DNA from: Candidatus Ideonella esbjergensis
GTDB lineage: Bacteria; Pseudomonadota; Gammaproteobacteria; Burkholderiales; Burkholderiaceae_C
Assembly (NCBI GenBank): GCA_016710065.1
Contig: JADJLP010000001.1
Coordinates: 372,001 to 436,000 of the forward strand
Direction: 5' to 3'
DNA: 64,000 nt
A model generated the notes under the pieces. The model saw only the letters and a list, made by a program, of their open reading frames with translations, was not told the origin of the DNA and ran no database searches. Both the position numbers and the translations under genes were made by a program. Numbering within the stretch: the stretch's first letter is position 1; every line of letters starts with the position of its first letter. Shown in pieces: positions 32,703-42,460 of this stretch.

Positions 32703-35219
32703 ATGTCTGCCAGCCCAGCTCAAACGGCTCTGATCGACCAAGCCCGGCATTTCTACGCCGATTACCTGGTCAAGAACCTGGGCGATTTCCTCAAGGCAAT
32801 CACCGAGGGCGCCTACGCCCTGGCCGACCAGCCCGCCGAGCGCGCCGTAGCCCAGCAGCGCAACGACACAGTGCAGGTGCTGCGGCGCGACGGCACCGCT
32901 TTCACCCGGCAACTGGCTGAGCAGATCCAGGCACGCCTGAATCCCGGCAAGATTGCCGACAGTGCCGCCAGCGCCCTGGTGGCGTCCATGCAGGGCCAGA
33001 AAGACCTGAGCCTGGTGGACGACGCCACCATCAGGCGCGAGATCATGGTGTCGCGTACCGCCCTTGCCATCATGGACCGCTCCTCGTGGGAACTGTCCGA
33101 TCTGCGTGCCCGCGCGATGCAGGCCACCGGCGAGCCCGAACTGGCCGACGACGACATCTTCCGCCCGCAGGTGCTGGCGCGCTGCGTGGTGCGCGCCTGG
33201 GGTGCCGCGAACATGCCGCTGGATGCTTGGCAGAGCCTGGAAGCGGTGCTGCACAAGACCTTGAGCGTGCGTGCCGAAGAGGCTTACCACGAGACCAACC
33301 GTTGGATGATCGAGCACGGCGTGCTGCCCGAGGTCGATCTGCGCCCTTTCATCCGGCGCTCGGATGGCACGTCCACGCAATCGGCAGCTTTGGACGACGA
33401 AGCCGAGCCTCCGGTTGCTGAAGAAGCCTCGAAGGAAGCTCCGCCAGTGGCAGCGCCAGCGCCTGCCCAGGGCGGGAGGTTCCAGCCGCCAGCGGCCTGG
33501 CGCAGTCTGTTCGTGCCCTCGGCGGCGTCACAGGGGCAGGCCTCGGCGGGCGCTGCGGGTCAAGTGGCACCTGCTGGCAGCAGCGCGGTTTCGATGGGTG
33601 GCTACCGAGCCGCCCAGGTGGGTCAGACCGGCCCGCAGGGTGCCGGCACGCACTGGGGTGGCGGTACGCAGATGCCTGGTGGCACCGGCTACCACGAAGA
33701 AACCCACATGATGACGCGCCCCGTAGGGGGCATGCACGCCCGTGCCGACGTGGTGTTGGAGCAGTTCGGGCAGATCATGGAGCGCCATGTGCCCGGCTTT
33801 CGTGACACCTCGGTGGCCAGGCCGGCTTCCGAGCGACTGTCCAACGCCATGGCCCAGGTGCAGCAGCAACTGGCGGCCCAGGTGGATGCTGCAGCGGTGC
33901 CAGGGGTGCCCGCCGGCGCCCAGGCCAGTCCCGACCAGATCATCCGCGAGATCCGCGAGCGCAGCCAGTCGCTCAAGGCCGCAGCCGGGTCGCCGGCAGA
34001 GCGCGCCACCATCGAACTGGTGGCGCTGCTGTTCCAGAGCATCCTTACCGACGAACGCATTCCCTCGGCCATCCGTGTCTGGTTTGCCCGGCTGCAAATG
34101 CCGGTGCTGCGCGTGGCCATTGCCGAGCCCGACTTCTTTTCCAGTGAAGACCACCCAGCGCGCCGCCTGATCGACCGCATGGGCGCTTGCGTGATGGGCT
34201 TTGAAGGCAGCGCCGACATGGTGGGCCCGGCGCTTGAAAACGAGATCAAGCGCATCGTGCAGGTGGTAGAGGCCTTCCCCGACACTGGCAGGCGCGTGTT
34301 CCAGACCGTGCTCAACGAGTTCGAGAAGTTTCTCGAAAGCTACTACGCAGGCCAGAACGAAACGACCCGCATGGGCATTTCGCTGGCCCAGCAGGTGGAG
34401 CAGCGCGAAACCCTGGCCATCCAGTACACCATCGAGTTGCGCAAACTGCTCGACGAGGTGGCGGTGCAGGATGGCATTCGAGAGTTTTTGTTCAAGATCT
34501 GGGCCGACGTACTGGCCACCACGGCCGTGCGCCATGGCGGCCAGAGCAAGGAAGTCAAGACCGTACGCGAGGCTGCCACCGAATTGATGTGGACGGCCAG
34601 CGCTAAGACCACGCGCGAAGAGCGGGCCGAAGTCATCCGCCGCTTGCCGCCGCTGCTGGCCACCTTGCGGCATGGCATGTCGGCTGCCGGCATGGCCGCC
34701 CAGAAGCAGGAAGACGCCATCAAGGCCTTGAACCTGGCGCTCACAGCGGCTTTTGGCGCGCGCACTGCCAGCGTCACCGAAGACCAGTTGGCCGATCTGA
34801 AGCGCCGCCTTGAAGCCATCGAAGAACTGCTGCCCGACGACGACCTGGAAGTGGACGATTCCTGGGTACTGGATGAACTGGCGCACGACCAGGAAGGCCT
34901 GGAAGTGGTGGCCGAGGGGGGCTCGATGCCGGGCCCGGCCATGGTGGAGTGGGCCTTGCAGTTGCGGCTGGGTGATGCCTTCACGCTCGACTACCGTGGC
35001 CGTCACGAGGTGGTGCGCCTGGGCTGGCAGGGCATGAACAAGCAACTGTCGTTGTTTGTGTCGGCCAAGGGCCGCAGCGTGCTGTTCCAGAAGGCGCGTT
35101 TGGCGGCCTTCCTGCAGGCGGGGCTGCTGCTGCCGGTGCAGGACGAATCGCTGACGGTTGCGGCCACGCGCACTGCCATGAAGAAGATCGAGGCTGATCC
35201 GGCACGGCTGGTGCACTGA
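32703..35219 (+). CDS. DUF1631 family protein
   Basis: 838 residues, cytoplasmic, no membrane segment. The N-terminal third (FYADYLVKNLGDFLKAITEG) and the large helical middle (LIDRMGACVMGFEGSADMVG, FLESYYAGQNETTRMG) match DUF1631, a large betaproteobacterial/gammaproteobacterial family of unknown function sometimes mis-annotated as thymidine phosphorylase. A Pro/Ala/Gly-rich low-complexity linker occupies about residues 220-350. The C-terminus (LRLGDAFTLDYRGRHEVVRLGWQG) resembles a PilZ-like beta unit; that is a guess. Confidence 0.85.
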   Translation: MSASPAQTALIDQARHFYADYLVKNLGDFLKAITEGAYALADQPAERAVAQQRNDTVQVLRRDGTAFTRQLAEQIQARLNPGKIADSAASALVASMQGQKDLSLVDDATIRREIMVSRTALAIMDRSSWELSDLRARAMQATGEPELADDDIFRPQVLARCVVRAWGAANMPLDAWQSLEAVLHKTLSVRAEEAYHETNRWMIEHGVLPEVDLRPFIRRSDGTSTQSAALDDEAEPPVAEEASKEAPPVAAPAPAQGGRFQPPAAWRSLFVPSAASQGQASAGAAGQVAPAGSSAVSMGGYRAAQVGQTGPQGAGTHWGGGTQMPGGTGYHEETHMMTRPVGGMHARADVVLEQFGQIMERHVPGFRDTSVARPASERLSNAMAQVQQQLAAQVDAAAVPGVPAGAQASPDQIIREIRERSQSLKAAAGSPAERATIELVALLFQSILTDERIPSAIRVWFARLQMPVLRVAIAEPDFFSSEDHPARRLIDRMGACVMGFEGSADMVGPALENEIKRIVQVVEAFPDTGRRVFQTVLNEFEKFLESYYAGQNETTRMGISLAQQVEQRETLAIQYTIELRKLLDEVAVQDGIREFLFKIWADVLATTAVRHGGQSKEVKTVREAATELMWTASAKTTREERAEVIRRLPPLLATLRHGMSAAGMAAQKQEDAIKALNLALTAAFGARTASVTEDQLADLKRRLEAIEELLPDDDLEVDDSWVLDELAHDQEGLEVVAEGGSMPGPAMVEWALQLRLGDAFTLDYRGRHEVVRLGWQGMNKQLSLFVSAKGRSVLFQKARLAAFLQAGLLLPVQDESLTVAATRTAMKKIEADPARLVH

Positions 35220-35258
35220 GCCGGTTACGGCGCTCGGCGATGGGCGTTCGCACCCACC

Positions 35259-35714
35259 TCAGTGAATCAGGCGGTCTTCGGGGGCGACGAACAGTTCGTC
35301 AAGAATCAGCGCGTCGGGTTCTTCGCCTCGGCTCCAGAACACCATCAGCACGATGACCTTGAGGTCGTCCAGGTCCAGTGGTGTCTGGCTGGCGGCCATG
35401 GCACGGTCGATCACCATTTCGCGCATTTCCGGGGGCAGCACGCCCGAGGCTTCCAGAAAGCTGATAAAGCCGATTGAGTCCTCGCCCAGCAATTCCTGTT
35501 CGCGCTGCAGATAGACGCGCAGGCTCAGCGCACTTTGCGGGGACACGTCGCCGTGTTCATCCTGGCCTGTCAGACCATCCAGCCAGTGCAGGGCCTCCTG
35601 GATTTCGTCTGACTCGAAGCCGACTGCCGAGAGTTTGCGCGCCAGCAGACCGTGGTCTGGGCAGGCGTCGGGTCGCCAGTAGTTTTCGTACACGTAGACC
35701 AGAACATCGAACAT
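35259..35714 (-). CDS. smg: Smg family protein (DUF494)
   Basis: 151 residues, acidic, with the Smg N-terminus MFDVLVYVYENYWRPDACPD and the C-terminal LDLDDLKVIVLMVFWSRGEEPD. Smg is encoded beside dprA in many proteobacteria and its biochemical role is unclear. Here it follows dprA in the same direction, as usual, but the common downstream topA is absent and a convergent DUF1631 gene takes its place. Confidence 0.9.
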   Translation of the reverse strand: MFDVLVYVYENYWRPDACPDHGLLARKLSAVGFESDEIQEALHWLDGLTGQDEHGDVSPQSALSLRVYLQREQELLGEDSIGFISFLEASGVLPPEMREMVIDRAMAASQTPLDLDDLKVIVLMVFWSRGEEPDALILDELFVAPEDRLIH

Positions 35715-35800
35715 GGACTGACTATAGCGCAGCGTCCCACGCGCCGTGGGGCGAGGAATCCGCGCGCAGGGCGTTGTTCTTCGCTTTGCAACGACCGGGC

Positions 35801-36910
35801 TCAGAGTTGCTGGCGCTGCTGGAACAAGCCGCCGGGCAGGCGCGCCACCCGGCCATCGAGTTCCAGGTCGAGCAATTTGCCGTTCAGTTCGGCTGGGGGA
35901 TAGCCTGTGCGCGCCACCAGGGCATCCAGGGTCACGGGGTCATGTCCCATCGCGTCCAGCAGGCCTTGCAGCGGGCTCGCACCGTCAGTGGCTGCGGCTG
36001 CCGCAGCGATGGTGGTAGCTTGGTTGCTGGGCCACTGCAACTCCTGCAGGATGTCGGCGGCCGTTTCCACCAACTTGGCACCCTGCTGGATCAAGCGATG
36101 GCAGCCGCGCGACTGCGGGGAGTGGATGGATCCGGGGATGGCGAAGACCTCGCGCCCGCCCTCCATAGCCAGGCGGGCGGTGATCAGCGAGCCCGACTGC
36201 ACAGCGGCCTCCACCACCAGCGTGCCCCGAGTGAGGCCGGCGATGATGCGGTTGCGGCGCGGAAAGTTCTGCGCCAATGGTGGTGTGCCCAGTGGGTATT
36301 CGCTGAGCACCAATCCATCTGTCACGATGCGAGCCGCCAGCGCCTTGTGGCGGGCCGGGTAGACCTGCTCCAAACCCGTTCCCACCACCGCCACCGTGCT
36401 GCCAGAGCCGACCAGTGCACCTTCGTGGGCCGCGCCATCAATGCCCAGAGCCATGCCCGACACGATGCACAAGCCACCCTGGCTGAGGTGGGTTGCGAAC
36501 TGGCGTGCGTTGTCGCGACCCGGCGGCGTGGCGTGGCGGCTGCCCACGATGGCCAGCGATTCGGCTCGCATCAGATCCAGGCACCCTTCGGCATACAGCA
36601 GCACGGGCGGGTCGGCGATCTGCAGCAAGGTATCGGGATAGGCGGGGTCACCCAGCGTGACCACGTGCCGGGTCTCGGGCGCGGCCCGCAGCCAAGCCAC
36701 TGTGCTGGCATGCAGAGTAGCTATGTCGTCGTGGTTCTGTGCCAGTCCGGTGGCGGCTTCATGGCCAGCCACCTCTCGCCAACTGGCAGGGCTGGCACGC
36801 AAGACAGCCTGGGGTGACCCGAAGGCCGCCAGCAGCCTTCGCGTTGCCCCCGGCCCCACGCCGGGCGCTTGCACCAGCCGCAGCCAAGCCAGCAGTTCGT
36901 CGTCGCTCAT
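35801..36910 (-). CDS. dprA: DNA-processing protein DprA
   Basis: 369 residues with an N-terminal helix-hairpin region (VQAPGVGPGATRRLLAAFGS), the DprA Rossmann core (SLAIVGSRHATPPG, IVSGMALGIDGAAHEGAL, TVAVVGTGLEQVYPARH, SEYPLGTPPLAQNFPRRNRI, VVEAAVQSGSLITARLA) and a C-terminal winged-helix-like domain. DprA loads RecA on incoming single-stranded DNA during natural transformation. Confidence 0.95.
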   Translation of the reverse strand: MSDDELLAWLRLVQAPGVGPGATRRLLAAFGSPQAVLRASPASWREVAGHEAATGLAQNHDDIATLHASTVAWLRAAPETRHVVTLGDPAYPDTLLQIADPPVLLYAEGCLDLMRAESLAIVGSRHATPPGRDNARQFATHLSQGGLCIVSGMALGIDGAAHEGALVGSGSTVAVVGTGLEQVYPARHKALAARIVTDGLVLSEYPLGTPPLAQNFPRRNRIIAGLTRGTLVVEAAVQSGSLITARLAMEGGREVFAIPGSIHSPQSRGCHRLIQQGAKLVETAADILQELQWPSNQATTIAAAAAATDGASPLQGLLDAMGHDPVTLDALVARTGYPPAELNGKLLDLELDGRVARLPGGLFQQRQQL

Positions 36911-36964
36911 GCGTCTGGCGTGCAGGGACGGCAGGCCATATAGCAGGCGCCGCCCTGGGTGGCA

Positions 36965-38134
36965 TCAGGGCTGGGTGATGGTGTCGCCCGCACCCACCGG
37001 TAAGGTGGATTGCAGGATCAGCGCATAGGACACGCGCGAGAACACCCTGAACACGAAGACCAGGCCCTGGCGTTCATCGGGCAGCTTGAGCATGGCACGC
37101 TTTTCATCGGTGCCGTCCACCTTGCTGATGCCGGCGCGCCACAGGGCCAGCACGTGGCCACGCTCGATGCCGTCCTTGGCGCCGCGGTTGATCGCGACGA
37201 TCTGGTTCTGGCCCGCGTACAAGCCGTCGCCATAGACAGAAATCACCTGACCCCTCATCGGCGCGCCCGGGGGGTGTGGAGCAAAGGCGTCGTAGTCGTG
37301 CGGCGGCAGAGGTGCCAGGCGGTCACCCACGTTGGCTTCTTCACGCAACTGGGTGATGGTGAAGGTGGAGGGTACTACCTCGTTCACGCCATTGGCGGCC
37401 AGGCCCTCACTGCCCTGGCGTACCAGCTCGGCCGCGCCCACGTTGCGGGCTTCGAAGCCCAGCAGCTCCCCAGTGGCGGGATCCAGCAAAGGCTTGGCTT
37501 CGCGGAACAGTTGCCAGGTATGGGCAGCACTCACATCGCCGCGCACATAGGCAGTTTCGCCGCGCGAGAGCAGCACGCGGCCCTCTTGCGTGGCAACGAC
37601 GCGCGGCGCGGCAGCCAACTGGTTGGTGTCGAAAACCACAGCATCGTTCAGGAAGGGCCCGATCAGGTGCATGGGTACCGACGCGATGGCCGAGTTCTCC
37701 AGCGATTGCGGCCGGATGCGCGGCTGCAGGCGGCCCGAGGCATCGACACCGTCACCACCGCCCACGGGCTTGGCCATCACCAGGCGGGCGCGGCCGTTGG
37801 ACTTGTCCAGGTACAGCATCTGCCCTGGGTAGATCAGGTGCGGGTTGCGAATCTGGGCCATGTTCATGCCCCAGAGTTCGGGCCAACGCCAGGGGCTCTT
37901 GAGGAACAGCTTGGAGATGCCCCAGAGCGTGTCGCCCTTTTTCACCGTGTAGCTGTCGGGCGCGTCGGCCGCCAGTTCCGACAGCGGGATGCCCTGCTCG
38001 GACACTTTCTGCGCCGTGTTCTGCTGATCTGCCGTGATGGGAAAGTTGGCCGCCAAGCTGGGCGCTTGGGCCGCCAGGAGCGACAAACCCATGGCGCTCA
38101 GCAGGGAAATCGTGCGGCGAAGATGACGGCTCAT
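36965..38134 (-). CDS. Exported LysM peptidoglycan-binding protein
   Basis: 389 residues: signal peptide (ISLLSAMGLSLLAAQAPSLA), then a LysM domain at about 60-110 (DSYTVKKGDTLWGISKLFLK ... NPHLIYPGQMLYL). The remainder contains an SH3-like or beta segment (GQVISVYGDGLYAGQNQIVAINRGAKDGIERGHVLAL). It is the standard upstream neighbour of dprA in Burkholderiales; function in cell-wall binding is inferred. Start 38134 is supported by GGGAGAG and the signal peptide. Confidence 0.88.
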   Translation of the reverse strand: MSRHLRRTISLLSAMGLSLLAAQAPSLAANFPITADQQNTAQKVSEQGIPLSELAADAPDSYTVKKGDTLWGISKLFLKSPWRWPELWGMNMAQIRNPHLIYPGQMLYLDKSNGRARLVMAKPVGGGDGVDASGRLQPRIRPQSLENSAIASVPMHLIGPFLNDAVVFDTNQLAAAPRVVATQEGRVLLSRGETAYVRGDVSAAHTWQLFREAKPLLDPATGELLGFEARNVGAAELVRQGSEGLAANGVNEVVPSTFTITQLREEANVGDRLAPLPPHDYDAFAPHPPGAPMRGQVISVYGDGLYAGQNQIVAINRGAKDGIERGHVLALWRAGISKVDGTDEKRAMLKLPDERQGLVFVFRVFSRVSYALILQSTLPVGAGDTITQP

Positions 38135-38396
38135 GTATGGACTCTCCCGGGCAATGAGCCGGAATTCGGTGGCGATGCAACAATTCAGCCCGAGGCGGTG
38201 CCCGAGCCCGTGTGCGCGGATCATGACACCAAGCCTCTCCAATGCTGAGAAAGCTCCGCAAATTCTGCCCCTAAAGCCTTGATGCTGCAACGAAATGCCG
38301 TGAGCAACGGTTTCCTTGCCGTGCCGGGTGAGGTGCGGTTTGTTGTGCGCAGTCAACAGCTTTTTCGCCGAACCCTTCTCTTTTGCGTGTCGTCCC

Positions 38397-38912
38397 ATGG
38401 CCTTGCTTCCCATCCTGCGTTACCCCGACCCCCGTCTGCACACCGTGGCCAAGCCTGTTGCGGCGGTGGATGACAGCGTGCGCCAACTGGTGGACGACAT
38501 GCTGGCCACCATGTACGCGGCCGAAGGCGTGGGCTTGGCGGCGACCCAGGTGGACGTGCACCGGCGCGTGGTGGTGATGGATACCTCGGAAGGCCATGAC
38601 CAGCCCCAGGTGCTGATCAACCCCGAGATCGTCTGGGCCAGCGAGGAGATGCACGTGGCCGAGGAGGGCTGCCTCTCAGTGCCCACCATCTACGACGAGG
38701 TGGAGCGCCATGCCAAGGTGCGGGTGCGCGCGCTGGGCCGCGACGGCCAGCCGCACGAGTTTGACGCCGAGGGCCTGGCCGCCGTGTGCGTGCAGCACGA
38801 GATGGACCATTTGCTGGGCAAGGTGTTCGTGGAGTACCTCAGCCCGCTCAAGCGCAACCGCATCAAGACCAAGATGTTGAAGAAGACCCGCGACGAGCAG
38901 GGTGCGCGCTGA
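38397..38912 (+). CDS. def: Peptide deformylase
   Basis: 171 residues with all three metal motifs: GVGLAATQ, EEGCLSVP (Cys ligand) and QHEMDHLLGK (HExxH). It removes the formyl group from nascent N-terminal fMet. It is divergent from the LysM gene and its stop overlaps the fmt start by one base (TGATG). Confidence 0.96.
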   Translation: MALLPILRYPDPRLHTVAKPVAAVDDSVRQLVDDMLATMYAAEGVGLAATQVDVHRRVVVMDTSEGHDQPQVLINPEIVWASEEMHVAEEGCLSVPTIYDEVERHAKVRVRALGRDGQPHEFDAEGLAAVCVQHEMDHLLGKVFVEYLSPLKRNRIKTKMLKKTRDEQGAR

Positions 38913-39904
38913 TGGCGGTCCAGCCGCTGCGCGTCGCCTTTGCCGGTACGCCTGAGTTCGCCGCCACCGCGCTGCGGGCCATCCTGGATGCTGGCTTCCA
39001 GGTTCCGTTGGTGCTCACCCAGCCTGATCGCCCCGCTGGTCGCGGCATGAAGCTCAGCCCTTCAGCGGTAAAAGCCCTGGCTATAGCCCATGGCATGACA
39101 GTGGCTCAGCCGAGCAGCCTGCGCCTGGACGGCAAGTACCCCGACGAGGCCGAAACGGGCCGTCAAGCCTTGCGGCAAGCCGCGCCCGACGTGCTGGTGG
39201 TGGCCGCCTACGGCCTGATCCTGCCGCAATGGGTGCTGGATCTGCCGCGCCTGGGGTGCCTCAACATCCATGCCTCGCTGTTGCCGCGCTGGCGTGGCGC
39301 GGCGCCCATCCACCGCGCCATCGAGGCCGGGGACACCGAAACCGGCATCACCGTAATGCAGATGGACGCCGGCCTGGACACCGGCGACATGCTGGCCACG
39401 GGCCGCGAGGCGATCCGCACCGACGACACCACGGCCAGCCTGCACGATCGCCTGGCCTTGTTGGGTGGCCGGATGATCGTGGCTGCTCTGCGGCAAGCCG
39501 CCGAGGCTGGCAGAGCCCTGGCCACGCCGCAACCGACTGAAGGCATCTGTTACGCCCACAAGATCGAGAAGGCCGAGAGCGCCGTCGATTGGGCATTGCC
39601 AGCCGCCGTGATCGAGCGTCGCATACGCGCTTTCGACCCCTTTCCCGGCGCCAGTTTCCAGTGCGACGGTGAGGTGGTGAAGCTGTGGCAGGCCCGCGCG
39701 TTGCCGCTGACCTCGCCTGCCACGCCCGGCACTGTGCTTCGGGCTGACGCCCAGGGCCTGCACGTGGCCTGCGGCGCGGGGGCGTTGGAACTGCTGCAGT
39801 TGCAGCGCCCGGGCGGCAAGCGCCTGAGGGCGTTGGCCTTCGTGCAGGCGCACCAGGGCCTGGCTGGGCAGGTGCTGCCTGGCCCGGCCGGAGCCCGGGC
39901 TTGA
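38912..39904 (+). CDS. fmt: Methionyl-tRNA formyltransferase
   Basis: 330 residues. The N-terminal domain has LRVAFAGTPEFAA, TQPDRPAGRG, and the 10-formyl-tetrahydrofolate site LNIHASLLPRWRGAAPIHRA with GDTETGITVMQM. The C-terminal OB-like domain follows (RRIRAFDPFPGASF). It formylates initiator Met-tRNA and is translationally coupled to def. Confidence 0.96.
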   Translation: MAVQPLRVAFAGTPEFAATALRAILDAGFQVPLVLTQPDRPAGRGMKLSPSAVKALAIAHGMTVAQPSSLRLDGKYPDEAETGRQALRQAAPDVLVVAAYGLILPQWVLDLPRLGCLNIHASLLPRWRGAAPIHRAIEAGDTETGITVMQMDAGLDTGDMLATGREAIRTDDTTASLHDRLALLGGRMIVAALRQAAEAGRALATPQPTEGICYAHKIEKAESAVDWALPAAVIERRIRAFDPFPGASFQCDGEVVKLWQARALPLTSPATPGTVLRADAQGLHVACGAGALELLQLQRPGGKRLRALAFVQAHQGLAGQVLPGPAGARA

Positions 39905-39968
39905 ACTTCGGGCCCGAGCCCGCATCTCAGGGCTTGTTCGCATCACCTGACGCAAAGGACGCAATGCC

Positions 39969-40826
39969 ATGTTCAACCTGTTGAAGACCGCCGTGCTGAT
40001 GGCCGCCATCACCGCGTTGTTCATGACCGTGGGCCGCCTGCTGGGGGGGCAACAGGGCATGGTGCTGGCGCTGGTGTTCGCGCTGGGCATGAACGTGTTC
40101 AGCTACTGGTTCTCGGACAAGATGGTGCTGCGCATGTACAACGCGCAGGAGGTGGACGCCAGCACCGCGCCGCAGTTCTACCGCATGGTGCAGGAGCTGG
40201 CGCAGAAGGCCGAGCTGCCCATGCCGCGCGTCTACCTGATCAACGAGGACGCCCCCAACGCCTTCGCCACCGGCCGCAATCCGCAGCACGCGGCCGTGGC
40301 TGCCACCACCGGCATCCTGCGCGCGCTGAGCGAGCGTGAGCTGCGCGGCGTCATGGCGCACGAGCTGGCGCATGTGAAGCACCGCGACATCCTCATCTCC
40401 ACCATCAGCGCCACCATGGCTGGTGCCATCTCGATGCTGGGCAACTTCGGCCTGATGTTCGGTGGGCGCGACAGCGAAGGCCGGCCGGTGAACCCGCTGG
40501 TGTCCATCCTGATGATGTTCCTGGCCCCGCTGGCCGCCAGCCTGATCCAGATGGCCATCAGCCGCGCCCGTGAATTCGAGGCCGACCGTGGCGGCGCCGA
40601 GATCTCGGGCGACCCGGCCGCACTGGCCTCGGCCTTGCAGAAGATCCACCGCTTGGCCCAGGGCCTGCCGATGGAGGCCGCCGAGGCCCACCCCGAGACG
40701 GCGCAGATGATGATCATGAACCCGCTCTCGGCAGGTGGGCTCAGGGGATTGTTCAGCACCCACCCAGCCACCGAAGAGCGGGTGGAGCGCCTGCTGGCCA
40801 TGGCCCAGGGCGGCGTGGCGCGCTGA
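39969..40826 (+). CDS. htpX: Membrane zinc metalloprotease HtpX
   Basis: 285 residues of the M48 family. Two N-terminal membrane helices, zinc motif GVMAHELAHVKHRD, then two more hydrophobic segments (ISMLGNFGLMFG, LVSILMMFLAPLAASLIQMA) and the third-ligand region SRAREFEADRGGAEI. It degrades misfolded membrane proteins in envelope stress. It follows fmt by 64 bases. Confidence 0.95.
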   Translation: MFNLLKTAVLMAAITALFMTVGRLLGGQQGMVLALVFALGMNVFSYWFSDKMVLRMYNAQEVDASTAPQFYRMVQELAQKAELPMPRVYLINEDAPNAFATGRNPQHAAVAATTGILRALSERELRGVMAHELAHVKHRDILISTISATMAGAISMLGNFGLMFGGRDSEGRPVNPLVSILMMFLAPLAASLIQMAISRAREFEADRGGAEISGDPAALASALQKIHRLAQGLPMEAAEAHPETAQMMIMNPLSAGGLRGLFSTHPATEERVERLLAMAQGGVAR

Positions 40827-40916
40827 ACCCGCCCGGCTGGCGGCAGCTCAAGCTGGCGGATGGCGGGCCGATAAGGTCCTTAGCACCTTGCCCGATCCAG
40901 ACCATCTGCCTCCGCC

Positions 40917-41300
40917 ATGCGCCGAAACCTTTTGCCCCTGCTTGTCCTGACGAGTGCCCTGCTCGCGGGTTGCGACATGCTGGGCATCGAATCGGCCACT
41001 GTCACGGCCGAGAAGCGTTCGGCCGAGGGCAAGGCCATCGGTGCCGCTTGCCGCCACGCTGGCCGCGCCATCGAAGACTGCTACACCCTGAACAAGAAGG
41101 GCGAAAAAGCCTCCATCTACGCCGGCTGGCGCGAGATGGACGACTACATGCGCGAGAACAAACTGGAGCCTGTGGCGCCAGTGTTGCCGCCGCCCGGCGC
41201 CAAACCCAAGCCGCCGGCCGATGGGGATGCGGCTGCAGCCGCAGATGAACCCACGGGCAAGGCCGACGCCAAGGCCGCGCACGCCAAACCGGGCCACTGA
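40917..41300 (+). CDS. Small putative lipoprotein
   Basis: 127 residues with a lipobox signal (LVLTSALLAGC). A short Cys-containing domain (IGAACRHAGRAIEDCYTLNKKGEKASIYAGWREMDDYM) precedes a Pro/Ala/Lys-rich tail. The two internal cysteines may form a disulfide. No family recognised with certainty. Confidence 0.75.
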   Translation: MRRNLLPLLVLTSALLAGCDMLGIESATVTAEKRSAEGKAIGAACRHAGRAIEDCYTLNKKGEKASIYAGWREMDDYMRENKLEPVAPVLPPPGAKPKPPADGDAAAAADEPTGKADAKAAHAKPGH

Positions 41301-41350
41301 ACGGCCCTGGCCTGCGCAGGGCCGTCCATGCGCCATAGGACAATGGCGGC

Positions 41351-42088
41351 ATGCCTTCCCTCCTGCCGCCCTGGCGTCACCCCGAGTTCCGCCGCGGCGC
41401 GCGCGAGATGACTGGCATCGCACTGGGCATTGGAGCCTGGGGCCTGGTGACGGGTGTGGCCATGGTCAAGAGTGGGTTGGGCATTCCGCTGTCGGTGCTG
41501 ATGTCGCTGCTGGTCTTTGCCGGCAGTGCGCAACTGGCCTCGCTGCCGCTCATCGCTTCGGGCGCGCCGATCTGGGTGGTGTGGGCCACCGCTGCTTGTG
41601 TGAACCTTCGCTTCGTGATCTTCAGTGCCGGCTGGCGGCCCTATTTCGGGCACTTGCCGCGCGCGCGGCGGGCGTGGCTGGGCTACTTCACGGCCGATCT
41701 GAACTACGTCTGCTTCATGCGGCGTTTTCCCGAACCCCGGCCATCACCCGAGCAACTGCCCTACTTTTGGGGTGGCGTGGCGGTGAACTGGTTCGCCTGG
41801 CAAGTGCTGTCAATGCTGGGCATTGCGCTGGCCGACGTGATTCCCACCCAGTGGGGCCTGGGTTTTGCCGGCACGCTGGCGCTGCTGGGGCTCACCGGCA
41901 CGCTGCTGCATGACCGGGGCACCTGGGTGGCGGCAGCCGTGGCCGCCTGCGCGGCAGTGGCCGCCTATTCGCTGCCCATGAAGCTCAACATCGTGGTTGC
42001 AATTGCCGCTGCCGTGGCCATCGGCATCCTGATGGACCACTTTTTGCCGCCGCCCCTCGGGGTTGCGCCGACCAAGGACGCGACATGA
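41351..42088 (+). CDS. azlC: AzlC family branched-chain amino acid exporter subunit
   Basis: 245 residues with several membrane helices and the AzlC core (MSLLVFAGSAQLASLPLIASGAP, then VNLRFVIFSAGWRPYF). With the small AzlD partner it forms a BrnFE/AzlCD-type exporter of branched-chain amino acids or similar compounds. The stop overlaps azlD as ATGA. Confidence 0.9.
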   Translation: MPSLLPPWRHPEFRRGAREMTGIALGIGAWGLVTGVAMVKSGLGIPLSVLMSLLVFAGSAQLASLPLIASGAPIWVVWATAACVNLRFVIFSAGWRPYFGHLPRARRAWLGYFTADLNYVCFMRRFPEPRPSPEQLPYFWGGVAVNWFAWQVLSMLGIALADVIPTQWGLGFAGTLALLGLTGTLLHDRGTWVAAAVAACAAVAAYSLPMKLNIVVAIAAAVAIGILMDHFLPPPLGVAPTKDAT

Positions 42089-42420
42089 CCAGCGGCTGGG
42101 CGTTCGTCACCATCCTCGGGCTGACGGTGATCACCGTGCTCACCCGGGCCTTCTTCCTGTTGCCCGAGCGCGAGGTGCCCATCCCGCACTGGCTGCGCGA
42201 GGCCCTGCGCTACGCGCCGCTGGCAGCGCTGGTGGCCGTGGTGGCACCCGAGATTGTGCTGACGCAGGGGCAACTGATCCACACGTGGCAGGATGCAAGA
42301 TTGTTTGCCGCACTGGCCGGCGGGCTGTGGTTCTGGCGCCAGCGCGGCATCCTGGGAACCATTGTCTGCGGCACGGCCGTGTTGTTGACCTTGCGACTGG
42401 GCCTGGGCTGGCCAGTTTGA
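42085..42420 (+). CDS. azlD: AzlD family small exporter subunit
   Basis: 111 residues with four short hydrophobic segments and the AzlD motif VLTRAFFLLPEREVPIPHWL followed by LRYAPLAALVAVVAPEI. It overlaps azlC by four bases and must act with it. Confidence 0.9.
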   Translation: MTSGWAFVTILGLTVITVLTRAFFLLPEREVPIPHWLREALRYAPLAALVAVVAPEIVLTQGQLIHTWQDARLFAALAGGLWFWRQRGILGTIVCGTAVLLTLRLGLGWPV

Positions 42421-42460
42421 GTTCCTTCCCTTCCTTGATTTCGACAACCGAGTTGCTGCC

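Noticed and set aside
29547..33380. A 1,277-codon minus-strand open frame across secD, secF and DUF1631
   Set aside because: It is antisense to three well-conserved genes; its product is His/Gln/Gly-rich and matches nothing recognisable.
41351..42420. Transfer RNA genes or integrase near the housekeeping block
   Set aside because: I found no cloverleaf or integrase motif here or elsewhere in the window by eye; the only RNA gene I can support is rnpB.
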